Source: Hydrogenophaga sp. (GTDB lineage: Bacteria > Pseudomonadota > Gammaproteobacteria > Burkholderiales > Burkholderiaceae_C). From it: 64,000 bases of DNA. Position 1 is the first letter of the stretch. Every line of letters begins with the position of its first letter. The notes under the pieces were generated by a model. The model saw nothing but the letters and a program-made list of their open reading frames with translations. It was not told the origin of the DNA and did not search any database. Position numbers and translations under genes: made by a program. The stretch is taken from the NCBI GenBank assembly GCA_030653975.1, contig JAURYH010000021.1, forward strand, positions 124,001-188,000, given 5' to 3'. Shown in pieces: positions 8,131 through 15,426 of this stretch.

Positions 8131-9354
8131 TCAGGCTTTGGCCACCGCGTCGGCGGTGGGCACCGACCGGGCGGGCTGGCTGCGCTGGGCCGGGATCTTG
8201 CCGGCCTTGACGTCGTCGTACCAGAGCTCGTGGTGCTCCTTGGCCCAGGCCTCGTCCACATAACCGGTGCGCATGGCACCGTACGCGCCCTTCATGCCGA
8301 CCGTGCCCATGTAGATGTGGCCCATGATCAGCGCCATCATGATCAGCGCGCCCACGATGTGCAGCATGTGGGCGATCTGCATGTCGCCCCGCAGGTACAA
8401 CATGCCGGGTACCAGCTTGTCGAGGAACAGGCCGGAGCCCACCACCACGATGCCGGGGATGGTCACACCCCACCAGAACAGGCCTTTTTCACCAGCGTTG
8501 AAGCGGTGCGAAGGCACTTCCTTGTCGCCCAGCATGCCGCCCAGTTTGGACAGCCACACGAAGTCGGCGGCGCTGGCGATGTTGTCCTTGATGAAGGTCA
8601 AGACCACGATCAGCAGCGACACGGCGAACAGCGGGCCCATGAAGTTGTGCGCGTTCTTCAGTGCGAACGTGAGCCAGCCGAACAGCGTGCTGCCGATCAC
8701 CGGCAGGATGAAAAACTTGCCGAAGGCCATCACGATGCCCGAGATGGCCAGCACCACGAAAGCAATCGCGTTCGACCAGTGCGCCGCGCGCTCGAAGGGC
8801 GTGAAGCGCTCGATCTTGCGCCCGGTGTCCTTCAGGTGGCCACCCAGCGGACCCTTGGTCATGTAGAAGATGGCCAGGGCCAGCAACACGATGAACAGCA
8901 GCGCGCCGCCATAGGGAATGAGCCAGTTGTTGCGCACCTGGCGCCAGGCTTCACCGGCGTTGGTGAGACGCGAACCCGGGTACTGCACGAAGGGCTGGAT
9001 CAGGTTGCCGGCTTCCGGCGCCTGGCTCACCGGCAGGCTGCTGTAACCGGTGACGCCCTTGCCCACGTCGCGCCACATCGGCGCGTTGTTGCCCGGCTGC
9101 ACCTGCTTGCGCTGGGCGTTGGTCTGGTTCGCGTAATCCGGATCGTTGCTCGCATCGGGCGCGATCTCGAAGATGTTGGCACTCTTGATGCCGCCAACGG
9201 CCGCGGGGGCGGACTGAGCGGGAGGTGCCGGATCGTCGGGCACGGGTGGTGTCTGGGCCGTCTGGGCGCTGACCCAGCTGGCGGCAAGCACCAGCAGGAC
9301 TGCGACGCCCCAGCCACGCCAGGCCGCGGAGTTGAGGATGGGGTGCCGGTTCAT
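8131..9354 (-). CDS. fdhC: Formate dehydrogenase gamma subunit (cytochrome b)
   Basis: A 407-residue inner-membrane dihaem cytochrome b that passes electrons from FdhB to quinone. A signal-like N-terminus (residues 1-33) is followed by about 100 residues of predicted periplasmic sequence, then at least four membrane helices beginning at PYGGALLFIVLLALAIFYM. Candidate haem ligands are the His in ERAAHWSNA, in NAHNFMGP and in AHMLHIVGA. The E. coli FdnI/FdoI subunits are about half this length; the long N-terminal region is usual for the beta-proteobacterial form as I recall it. It lies between the small lipoprotein gene and the small secreted-protein gene. Confidence 0.92.
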   Translation of the reverse strand: MNRHPILNSAAWRGWGVAVLLVLAASWVSAQTAQTPPVPDDPAPPAQSAPAAVGGIKSANIFEIAPDASNDPDYANQTNAQRKQVQPGNNAPMWRDVGKGVTGYSSLPVSQAPEAGNLIQPFVQYPGSRLTNAGEAWRQVRNNWLIPYGGALLFIVLLALAIFYMTKGPLGGHLKDTGRKIERFTPFERAAHWSNAIAFVVLAISGIVMAFGKFFILPVIGSTLFGWLTFALKNAHNFMGPLFAVSLLIVVLTFIKDNIASAADFVWLSKLGGMLGDKEVPSHRFNAGEKGLFWWGVTIPGIVVVGSGLFLDKLVPGMLYLRGDMQIAHMLHIVGALIMMALIMGHIYMGTVGMKGAYGAMRTGYVDEAWAKEHHELWYDDVKAGKIPAQRSQPARSVPTADAVAKA

Positions 9355-9364
9355 GGCTGTCCCT

Positions 9365-9619
9365 TCAAGGCTTGGCGCCCATGCGGGTGTAGTCGTTCTG
9401 GCCGTACTGGGCGCGGCTCTTGAGCTGCTGCTCCCAGCTGCCCTTGTCACCGGCCTTCCAGCCGGTCTGGGCGTACTGGCTGCTGCCCACGCCCTGGTAA
9501 GGGGCGCTGTCCTGTTTGACGCCCCCACCGGTCATGTCCTGCGGCTGCTCGCCACAGGCCGCCAGACCCAGCACCGCGGTCAAGGCCAACAGACGCATGG
9601 TGATCCTGGTTTTCATCAT
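9365..9619 (-). CDS. Small lipoprotein of the fdh operon
   Basis: An 84-residue protein (MMKTRITMRLLALTAV...). The segment LGLAACGEQ supplies a lipobox-like LAAC, so it is probably a lipoprotein anchored at Cys22. The mature part is short, polar and rich in Gln, Gly and Tyr (ending NDYTRMGAKP), with no domain that I recognise. Its ATG overlaps the fdhB stop as ATGA, so translation is coupled. It lies 10 bp upstream of fdhC. A role in assembling the membrane-bound enzyme is possible but unproven. Confidence 0.75.
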   Translation of the reverse strand: MMKTRITMRLLALTAVLGLAACGEQPQDMTGGGVKQDSAPYQGVGSSQYAQTGWKAGDKGSWEQQLKSRAQYGQNDYTRMGAKP

Positions 9620-10218
9620 GACTTGGTCTCCTGTGCGGTGCCGTAAGCGGTGCCCCAGCCCCAGACTTCGGCGCCCTTGCCACGGCGCAACACGCGGGTG
9701 CGGAAGATGTCGGCCACCACGTCGCCGTCGCCGGCGATCAGCGCCTTGGTCGAGCACATCTCGGCGCAGGCCGGCAGCTTGCCTTCGGCCAGGCGGTTGC
9801 GGCCGTATTTTTCGAACTCGGCTTCGCTGCCGTGCTCTTCCGGGCCACCGGCGCAGAAGGTGCACTTGTCCATCTTGCCGCGCACGCCAAAGGTGCCCTC
9901 CGAGGGAAACTGCGGGGCGCCGAAGGGACAGGCGTAAGAGCAGTAGCCACAGCCGATGCAGACGTCCTTGTCGTGCAGCACCACCCCTTCGTCGGTGCGG
10001 TAGAAGCAGTTGACCGGGCAGACCGCCATGCAGGGTGCGTCGCTGCAGTGCATGCAGGCCACCGAGATGGATTTTTCGCCCGGCACGCCGTCGTTGAGGG
10101 TGACCACGCGGCGGCGGTTCACCCCCCAGGGGACTTCGTGTTCATTCTTGCAGGCCGTGACGCAGCCGTTGCACTCGATGCAACGCTCGGCGTCACAGAT
10201 GAATTTCATTCTTGCCAT
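9616..10218 (-). CDS. fdhB: Formate dehydrogenase beta subunit (four 4Fe-4S clusters)
   Basis: A 200-residue iron-sulfur protein that carries electrons from FdhA to the cytochrome b subunit. Cys groups in order are CIECNGCVTACK, CMHCSDAPCMAVCPVNC, CIGCGYCSYACP and CTFC...CAEMC, enough for four 4Fe-4S clusters. It lacks the C-terminal membrane helix of E. coli FdnH. A clear AGGAG site precedes the start at 10218; a second in-frame ATG lies three codons later. It is separated from fdhA by repeat copy R5. Confidence 0.94.
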   Translation of the reverse strand: MARMKFICDAERCIECNGCVTACKNEHEVPWGVNRRRVVTLNDGVPGEKSISVACMHCSDAPCMAVCPVNCFYRTDEGVVLHDKDVCIGCGYCSYACPFGAPQFPSEGTFGVRGKMDKCTFCAGGPEEHGSEAEFEKYGRNRLAEGKLPACAEMCSTKALIAGDGDVVADIFRTRVLRRGKGAEVWGWGTAYGTAQETKS

Positions 10219-10242
10219 GGTGTCGTTCTCCTGATTTTTCCG

Positions 10243-10314
10243 CCGGGCCGCCCCAAGGAAAAATGCGTCCCCTCGGGGGGCAGCGCATTACACGAAGTGA
10301 AAAGCGTGGGGGTC
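10243..10314 (+). repeat. Composite palindromic repeat, copy R5, between fdhA and fdhB
   Basis: It contains CCGGGCCGCCCCAAGG, CCCCTCGGGGGGCAGCG and AGCGTGGGGG. The G-run end is 5 bp from the complement of the fdhA stop codon. In the fdh transcript it would form hairpins directly after fdhA and before the fdhB ribosome site. Confidence 0.8.
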
Positions 10315-10318
10315 ATGG

Positions 10319-13285
10319 TTATGCCCGCTCTACATTGCAGACCGTCGTCTTGGTTTCCTGCATCATCGTGACGATGTCGTAACCGTAGGTGGTGGCCGTG
10401 TTCACCGCTTCACCGCGAACCACCGGGAAAGCGCCATCCGGGTAGTGCGGCTTCATGTCCTGGCCCTGCCAGTGTCCCGAGAAGTGGAACGGCAGGAACA
10501 CCGTGTCGGGACCCACGCGATCCGTCACCAGCGCCTGCACATTGATGCGTGCTCCGGTGGGGGTGTGCACCCAGACGCGCTCGCCGTTGCGGATGCCGCG
10601 CTCGCTCGCTGCCGCCGGGTTGATCTCGACGAACATCTCCTGCTGCAGCTCGGCCAGCCAGGGGTTGGAGCGGGTTTCCTCGCCACCGCCCTCGTACTCG
10701 ACCAGGCGGCCCGAGGTCATGATCAGCGGGAATTTTTCGTGGACCTTGTCGTCCACGTTCTTCTGCTGCAGCGACTTGTAGAGCACCGGCAGGCGCCAGC
10801 GGTTCTTCTGGTCATCGTGGCTGGGGTACTTGGCCACGAGATCAGGGCGCGTGCCGTAGATCGGTTCGCGGTGCTGCGGAATCGCGTCGGGGAAGTTCCA
10901 TACCACGGCACGGGCCTTGGCATTGCCGAACGGATGGCAGCCGTGCGCCATGGTGACGCGCTGGATGCCACCCGAGAGGTCGGTCTTCCAGTTCTTGCCT
11001 TCGGCGGCGGTTTTCTCGGCCTCGGTCAGGTCGTCCCACCAGCCCAGCTTCTTCAGCAGCACATGGTCGAACTCGGGGTAACCGGTGGTGATCTCCGAAC
11101 CCACCGAGTACGAACCGTCTTCGGCCAGCAGGCTCACGCCTTCGCGCTCGACGCCGAAGTTCGCGCGGAAGTTGCCGCCGCCCTCCATGACGTGCTTGGA
11201 GGTGTCGTACAGGTTGGGCGAGCCCGGGTGCTTGATGGCGGCGCTGCCGTAACACGGCCAGGGCAGACCGAAGTAGTCACCGCTCATGTCGTAGCCGGTT
11301 TCCTTGTCCACCACCTTGCCCTTGCACTTGAGCGACTTCACATCGAAGGCACCCATGTTCCGCATGTGCGCTTTCAGGCGCTCCGGGCTCTGGCCGGTGT
11401 AGCCGATGGTCCAGACCGAGGCGTTGATTTCGCGCAGGATGTCTTCGGGCACGGGCTCGTCCAGGCCCTTCACCTTCTGCATCTTGTAGTTCTTCGACAG
11501 CTCGGCGCCAAAGCCCAGCTTCTCGGCGAACTGGTGCATGATCATGTGATCGCTGCGGCTCTCCCACAGGGGTTCGATCACCTTCTCGCGCCACTGCAGC
11601 GAGCGGTTCGACGCGGTGCACGAGCCGCTGGTTTCGAACTGCGTGGCTGCCGGCAGCAGGTACACCGCGCGGTTGGGGTTGAGGTCTTCGGGCTTGCCGG
11701 GCATGGCCGCCATCGACGCCGTCGCCGAAGGGTACGGGTCCACCACCACCAGCAGATCGAGCTTGTCCATCGCCCGCTTCATCTCCAGACCCCGCGTCTG
11801 CGAGTTGGGCGCATGGCCCCAGAAGAAGATGCCGCGCAGGTTGGGGCCCTGGTCGATCAGCTCGTTGTTCTCCATCACGCCGTCGATCCAGCGCGAGACG
11901 GTGATGCCGGGCTTTTCCATCATGCCTTCGGCGTACTGGGCCTTGATCCAGTCGTATTCCACGCCCCAGACCTTGGCAAAGTGTTTCCACGAGCCGGCGG
12001 CCAGGCCGTAGTAGCCCGGCAGCGAATCGGGGTTGGGGCCGACGTCGGTCGCGCCCTGCACGTTGTCGTGGCCGCGGAAGATGTTGGTGCCGCCGCCGCT
12101 CTTGCCCACGTTGCCCAGCGCCAGCTGCAGGATGCACGAGGCGCGCACCATGGCGTTGCCGATGGAGTGCTGCGTCTGACCCATGCACCAGACGATGGTG
12201 GCGGGCTTGGCTTCGGCCAGCATCTTCGCCACCTTGAACATCTGCTCTTCCTTGACGCCGCAGGCCTCTTCGACCTTGTCCGGCGTCCACTTGGCCAGCA
12301 CGTCTTCGCGCACCTTGTCCATGCCGTAGACGCGGTCGTTGACGTACTGCTTGTCTTCCCAGCCGTTCTTGAAGATGTGGTGCAGCAGGCCGAACAGGAA
12401 CGGGATGTCGGTGCCCGAGCGGATGCGCACGTATTCGTCGGCCTTGGCCGCGGTGCGGGTGAAGCGCGGATCGACCACGATCATCTTGCAGCCGTTTTCC
12501 TTGGCGTGCAGCATGTGCAGCATCGAGACCGGGTGGGCCTCGGCGGCGTTGGAGCCGATGTACAACGCGCACTGGCTGTTCTGCATGTCGTTGTACGAGT
12601 TCGTCATGGCCCCGTAACCCCAGGTGTTCGCGACGCCAGCCACCGTGGTGGAGTGGCAGATGCGCGCCTGGTGGTCGCAGTTGTTGGTGCCCCAGAAGCT
12701 CACGAACTTGCGCAACAGGTAGGCCTGTTCGTTGTTGTGCTTCGAAGAGCCGACGAAGTACACCGAGTCGGGGCCGCTGGCCTCTTTCAGCTCGTTCATC
12801 CTGGCGGTGATCTCGTTGAGCGCCACGTCCCAGCTGATGCGCTGGTACTTGCCGTTGACCAGCTTCATCGGGTAGCGCAGGCGGTATTCACCGTGGCCGT
12901 GCTCGCGCAAGGCGGCGCCCTTGGCGCAGTGGGCACCGAGGTTGATCGGCGAATCGAACACCGGCTCCTGGCGCACCCAGACGCCGTTTTCAACGATCGC
13001 GTCGGTGGCACAGCCCACCGAGCAGTGGGTGCAGACGGTGCGCTTGACTTCGATCTTGCCGGTGCCGTCGATGGACTTGCCTTCGGCGGCCTTGGCCTTC
13101 TTCACCAGCGTGAGCTGCGTGGCGGCCAGGCCCACACCGACCCCGAGGCCGGAGCGGCGCAGAAAGCCGCGGCGGTCCATGGTGGGCAGCGCGGCCGACA
13201 GGCCCCGCTGCAGGCTGTGGACAAAGGAGGTTTGTGCACGGGCGCCGTGGGCACCGGGCGTGGAGGACTTTTTGGTCAGCAACAT
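10319..13285 (-). CDS. fdhA: Formate dehydrogenase catalytic alpha subunit (Tat-exported, Cys type)
   Basis: A 988-residue molybdopterin oxidoreductase that oxidises formate to CO2. A twin-arginine signal (Arg38-Arg39, RRGFLRRSG, then a hydrophobic stretch to about residue 67) predicts export, so the active site faces the periplasm as in E. coli FDH-N/O. The N-terminal 4Fe-4S site is Cys85, Cys88, Cys92 and Cys120. The metal ligand is Cys210 followed by His211 (RICHSTT), so no selenocysteine is needed. The C-terminal molybdopterin-dinucleotide domain includes TSGRLVEYEGGGEETRSNPW. The upstream ATG gives 37 residues before the RR pair; a Met at residue 36 is an alternative start. Mo versus W cannot be decided from sequence. 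Confidence 0.96.
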   Translation of the reverse strand: MLLTKKSSTPGAHGARAQTSFVHSLQRGLSAALPTMDRRGFLRRSGLGVGVGLAATQLTLVKKAKAAEGKSIDGTGKIEVKRTVCTHCSVGCATDAIVENGVWVRQEPVFDSPINLGAHCAKGAALREHGHGEYRLRYPMKLVNGKYQRISWDVALNEITARMNELKEASGPDSVYFVGSSKHNNEQAYLLRKFVSFWGTNNCDHQARICHSTTVAGVANTWGYGAMTNSYNDMQNSQCALYIGSNAAEAHPVSMLHMLHAKENGCKMIVVDPRFTRTAAKADEYVRIRSGTDIPFLFGLLHHIFKNGWEDKQYVNDRVYGMDKVREDVLAKWTPDKVEEACGVKEEQMFKVAKMLAEAKPATIVWCMGQTQHSIGNAMVRASCILQLALGNVGKSGGGTNIFRGHDNVQGATDVGPNPDSLPGYYGLAAGSWKHFAKVWGVEYDWIKAQYAEGMMEKPGITVSRWIDGVMENNELIDQGPNLRGIFFWGHAPNSQTRGLEMKRAMDKLDLLVVVDPYPSATASMAAMPGKPEDLNPNRAVYLLPAATQFETSGSCTASNRSLQWREKVIEPLWESRSDHMIMHQFAEKLGFGAELSKNYKMQKVKGLDEPVPEDILREINASVWTIGYTGQSPERLKAHMRNMGAFDVKSLKCKGKVVDKETGYDMSGDYFGLPWPCYGSAAIKHPGSPNLYDTSKHVMEGGGNFRANFGVEREGVSLLAEDGSYSVGSEITTGYPEFDHVLLKKLGWWDDLTEAEKTAAEGKNWKTDLSGGIQRVTMAHGCHPFGNAKARAVVWNFPDAIPQHREPIYGTRPDLVAKYPSHDDQKNRWRLPVLYKSLQQKNVDDKVHEKFPLIMTSGRLVEYEGGGEETRSNPWLAELQQEMFVEINPAAASERGIRNGERVWVHTPTGARINVQALVTDRVGPDTVFLPFHFSGHWQGQDMKPHYPDGAFPVVRGEAVNTATTYGYDIVTMMQETKTTVCNVERA

Positions 13286-13302
13286 GGGGTTCTCCTGCTG
13301 GC

Positions 13303-13530
13303 TCAGATCTGGGTGGTCTTGTAGTACTGCTTGACGTGGTCCGACAAGCTGTAACCACCGCCCTTTTCAGGCGCCGGCCGGGCCGCCACCTCGGCCGGTT
13401 CTGCGGTCTGCACGCGGGGCAGGAGGGTGGCGACCGCCGCCAGGGCCCCCACAGTGGAAGCGCCGGCGAACAGTCGGCGGCGGTTCAGGCGGGTGCGGCC
13501 TTCAGGGGCCTCGGGAAGGGGCTTGCTCAT
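13303..13530 (-). CDS. Small Tat-signal protein preceding fdhA
   Basis: A 75-residue protein, MSKPLPEAPEGRTRLNRRRL..., starting at the complement of 13528-13530 after a GGAGACATG ribosome region. It has a twin-arginine motif (NRRRLFAGAS) and a hydrophobic stretch to about residue 42. The short mature part ends YSLSDHVKQYYKTTQI. Proteins of this kind (formate-dehydrogenase-region Tat-signal family) typically precede Tat-exported FDH alpha subunits. The function is unknown; a chaperone or small structural subunit is possible. It is the first gene of the fdh operon, 17 bp upstream of fdhA. Confidence 0.85.
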   Translation of the reverse strand: MSKPLPEAPEGRTRLNRRRLFAGASTVGALAAVATLLPRVQTAEPAEVAARPAPEKGGGYSLSDHVKQYYKTTQI

Positions 13531-13723
13531 GCATGTCTCCTGGTTGATCGAAAGCCCTGAGGACACCGGATGTAACGACCTGCGGGCTTTTTGTACATGC
13601 GAATCTAACCGGCGCACCGACTCTGTGCAAGCGAGACCTGACACTCTTGACAGGGGTATGCCCAGCCCTGCCATGCGGGTGGCATGCGGCGCTGCAGCAT
13701 CAGGGGCTGCTTCGAAATTCATA

Positions 13724-13738
13724 GCCAAAATCGTGCCA
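13724..13738 (-). promoter_or_regulatory. Sigma-54 promoter for the fdh operon
   Basis: The minus strand reads TGGCACGATTTTGGC. Consensus is TGGCAYG-N4-TTGC; the -24 element is perfect and the -12 GC pair is at the right distance, with one mismatch in TTGC. Transcription would start near 13712, about 180 nt before the first fdh gene. The adjacent NtrC-type activator supports the call. Confidence 0.65.
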
Positions 13739-13887
13739 TCAGTGTTGGCTTATGAAGCATCCGGCGACAGGGTTGGCAGACAGCCCGTCACCATGGGCGT
13801 GACAGCCCGGCACTCCTGCTGAACTTCAGGGATAACCCGCATACCGTTGCCGCGAGGCTTCGCATCCCGCGTCAAACTGTCCAAGCC

Positions 13888-13910
13888 GCTTGCGACAAGT
13901 TGTCGCAAGC
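13888..13910. promoter_or_regulatory. 23-bp palindrome, candidate enhancer site for the NtrC-type regulator
   Basis: Perfect 11-bp arms GCTTGCGACAA (13888-13898) and TTGTCGCAAGC (13900-13910) around one base. It lies about 150 bp upstream of the sigma-54 promoter, the usual enhancer distance, and about 100 bp before the regulator gene. Confidence 0.6.
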
Positions 13911-14006
13911 CGGCCATCACGACCGCGGTGTCAACCCGTGCCCAGGTGTCGTGTATTGGTCAATGACCCAGTGTTTTGATCGGCTTTATCCGTAGAATCC
14001 CCGGCG

Positions 14007-15392
14007 GTGGAACCCACCTCATTCACCCCCTTCCCCGAAAAGAACCTCGAAGGCTGGCCCGACTGGTCGATCCTGATCGTCGACGACGAACAGGGCATGC
14101 TCAACTTCCTGGTCAAGACCCTCGCCCCGCGTTGCCAGTTCGTGATGAGCGCGAGCAGCGCCGAAGAAGGCGCGGAATGGCTGCGCGGCCACCACGCCGA
14201 TCTGGTGATCCTGGACATTTCCCTGCCCGGCAAGAACGGCGTGCGCTGGCTCAAGGAACTGCGCGAACAAGGCTTCACCGGCGAGGTGATCCTGATCACC
14301 GCGTTTGCCGATCTGGACACCGCCATCGAGGCCCTGCGCGCCGGTGCCTCGGACTTCATCCTCAAACCCTTCCGGGTGCCGCAGATCCTCAACGCCGTGA
14401 AGCACTGCTACGAGCGCTCGCGCCTGCGCCGCGAGAACTTCGTGCTCAAGCGCGCCGTGGCGCCGCTGGCCATGGGCGGCCCGGCGCTGGTCGGCGGTTC
14501 CGCCGCGATGCAGCAGTTGCGCGAAGCCATCGCCCGCGTGGCGCCGGTGAACAGCACGGTGCTGTTGCAGGGCGAATCGGGCACGGGCAAGGAGCTCGTG
14601 GCGCGTGAACTGCACGCACAGGGCCCGCGCGCGGCCGGTCCCTTCGTGCCGGTGAACTGCGCGGCCGTCTCGCCCGAGCTGATCGAGAGTGAACTCTTTG
14701 GCCATGCCAAGGGCGCGTTCACCGGTGCCACCCGCGCACGCGACGGCCTGTTCCACTACGCGCAGGGCGGCACCTTGTTTCTCGACGAAGTCGCCGAACT
14801 GCCGCTGCCCATCCAGGCCACGCTGCTGCGCGCCATCGAAGACCTGCAGATCCGCCCGGTGGGCAGCGAACAGCTGATGCCGGTGAACCTGCGCATCATG
14901 GCCGCCACCAACCGCCGCCTGGCCGATGAAGTGGCGGCCGGGCGCTTTCGCAAGGACCTCTTCTTCCGCCTGCAGGTGGTGGACCTGACGTTGTCGCCGC
15001 TGCGCGAGCACAAGGACGACATCGCCCCGCTGGTCGAGCATTTCATGGGCCAGCTCGCGCCCGCGCTCGGCGTGGCGCCGCTGCAGATCAGCGGACCGGA
15101 AATGGACTTCCTGCGCCAGTACCACTGGCCCGGCAACGTGCGTGAGCTGCGCAACCTGATCGAACGCTCGCTGATCCTGGGCTCACTCAACGTGTCGGCG
15201 CTCTACCCGGGCGACACCCCCCGGCAGGCCGCCGCCCCCGGCGGGGATCCGACCGACCTGCACACGCTGGAGAAACGCCACATCCTCGCTGTGCTGGACT
15301 CGGTGCTGGGTGACAAGACACGCGCCGCGCAGTTGCTGGGCGTTTCGCGGCGCACGCTGGAGCGGCGCGTGGCCGAATGGAACACTTTGTGA
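14007..15392 (+). CDS. NtrC-family sigma-54-dependent response regulator
   Basis: A 461-residue activator. The receiver domain (about residues 20-135) has acidic Asp26/Asp27, phospho-acceptor Asp70 (LVILDIS) and Lys120 (ILKPF). The AAA+ domain has Walker A GESGTGKE (189-196), the sigma-54 contact loop GAFTGA (236-241) and Walker B TLFLDE. A Fis-type helix-turn-helix closes it (AAQLLGVSRRTLERRVAEW). The only conventional start in frame is a GTG at 14007; no ribosome site precedes it. The sensor kinase follows 34 bp downstream and the fdh operon is divergent, so formate dehydrogenase is the likely target. The signal is unknown. Confidence 0.92.
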   Translation: MEPTSFTPFPEKNLEGWPDWSILIVDDEQGMLNFLVKTLAPRCQFVMSASSAEEGAEWLRGHHADLVILDISLPGKNGVRWLKELREQGFTGEVILITAFADLDTAIEALRAGASDFILKPFRVPQILNAVKHCYERSRLRRENFVLKRAVAPLAMGGPALVGGSAAMQQLREAIARVAPVNSTVLLQGESGTGKELVARELHAQGPRAAGPFVPVNCAAVSPELIESELFGHAKGAFTGATRARDGLFHYAQGGTLFLDEVAELPLPIQATLLRAIEDLQIRPVGSEQLMPVNLRIMAATNRRLADEVAAGRFRKDLFFRLQVVDLTLSPLREHKDDIAPLVEHFMGQLAPALGVAPLQISGPEMDFLRQYHWPGNVRELRNLIERSLILGSLNVSALYPGDTPRQAAAPGGDPTDLHTLEKRHILAVLDSVLGDKTRAAQLLGVSRRTLERRVAEWNTL

Positions 15393-15395
15393 AGT

Positions 15396-15420
15396 CACCC
15401 CCGCCGCGCTGTGCGTGGCC
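15396..15420 (-). repeat. Fragment R6 of the composite repeat
   Basis: CACCCCCGCCGCGCTG is identical to the start of copy R1 and begins 3 bp after the regulator stop codon. The remainder is missing, and the kinase ATG follows at 15427. Confidence 0.55.
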
Positions 15421-15426
15421 AGCAGC

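Larger units (their letters stand above)
13531..14006. other. Divergent control region between fdh operon and two-component genes
   Basis: A 476-bp region with no convincing gene. It holds a sigma-54-type promoter directed to fdh (13724-13738), a perfect 23-bp palindrome (13888-13910), a small inverted repeat GGTCAATGACC (13958-13968) and a TAGAAT element (13993-13998) just before the regulator start. Confidence 0.7.

Noticed and set aside
12650-12662. Selenocysteine in FdhA
   Set aside because: The metal-ligand codon encodes Cys (RICHST); no in-frame TGA is needed.
10445-13324. Very long open frame antisense to fdhA
   Set aside because: Codon bias of a GC-rich gene keeps the opposite frame open; its translation is His/Val/Arg-rich with no domain, while fdhA is unmistakable. 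The same holds for antisense frames over the permease and polyferredoxin genes.
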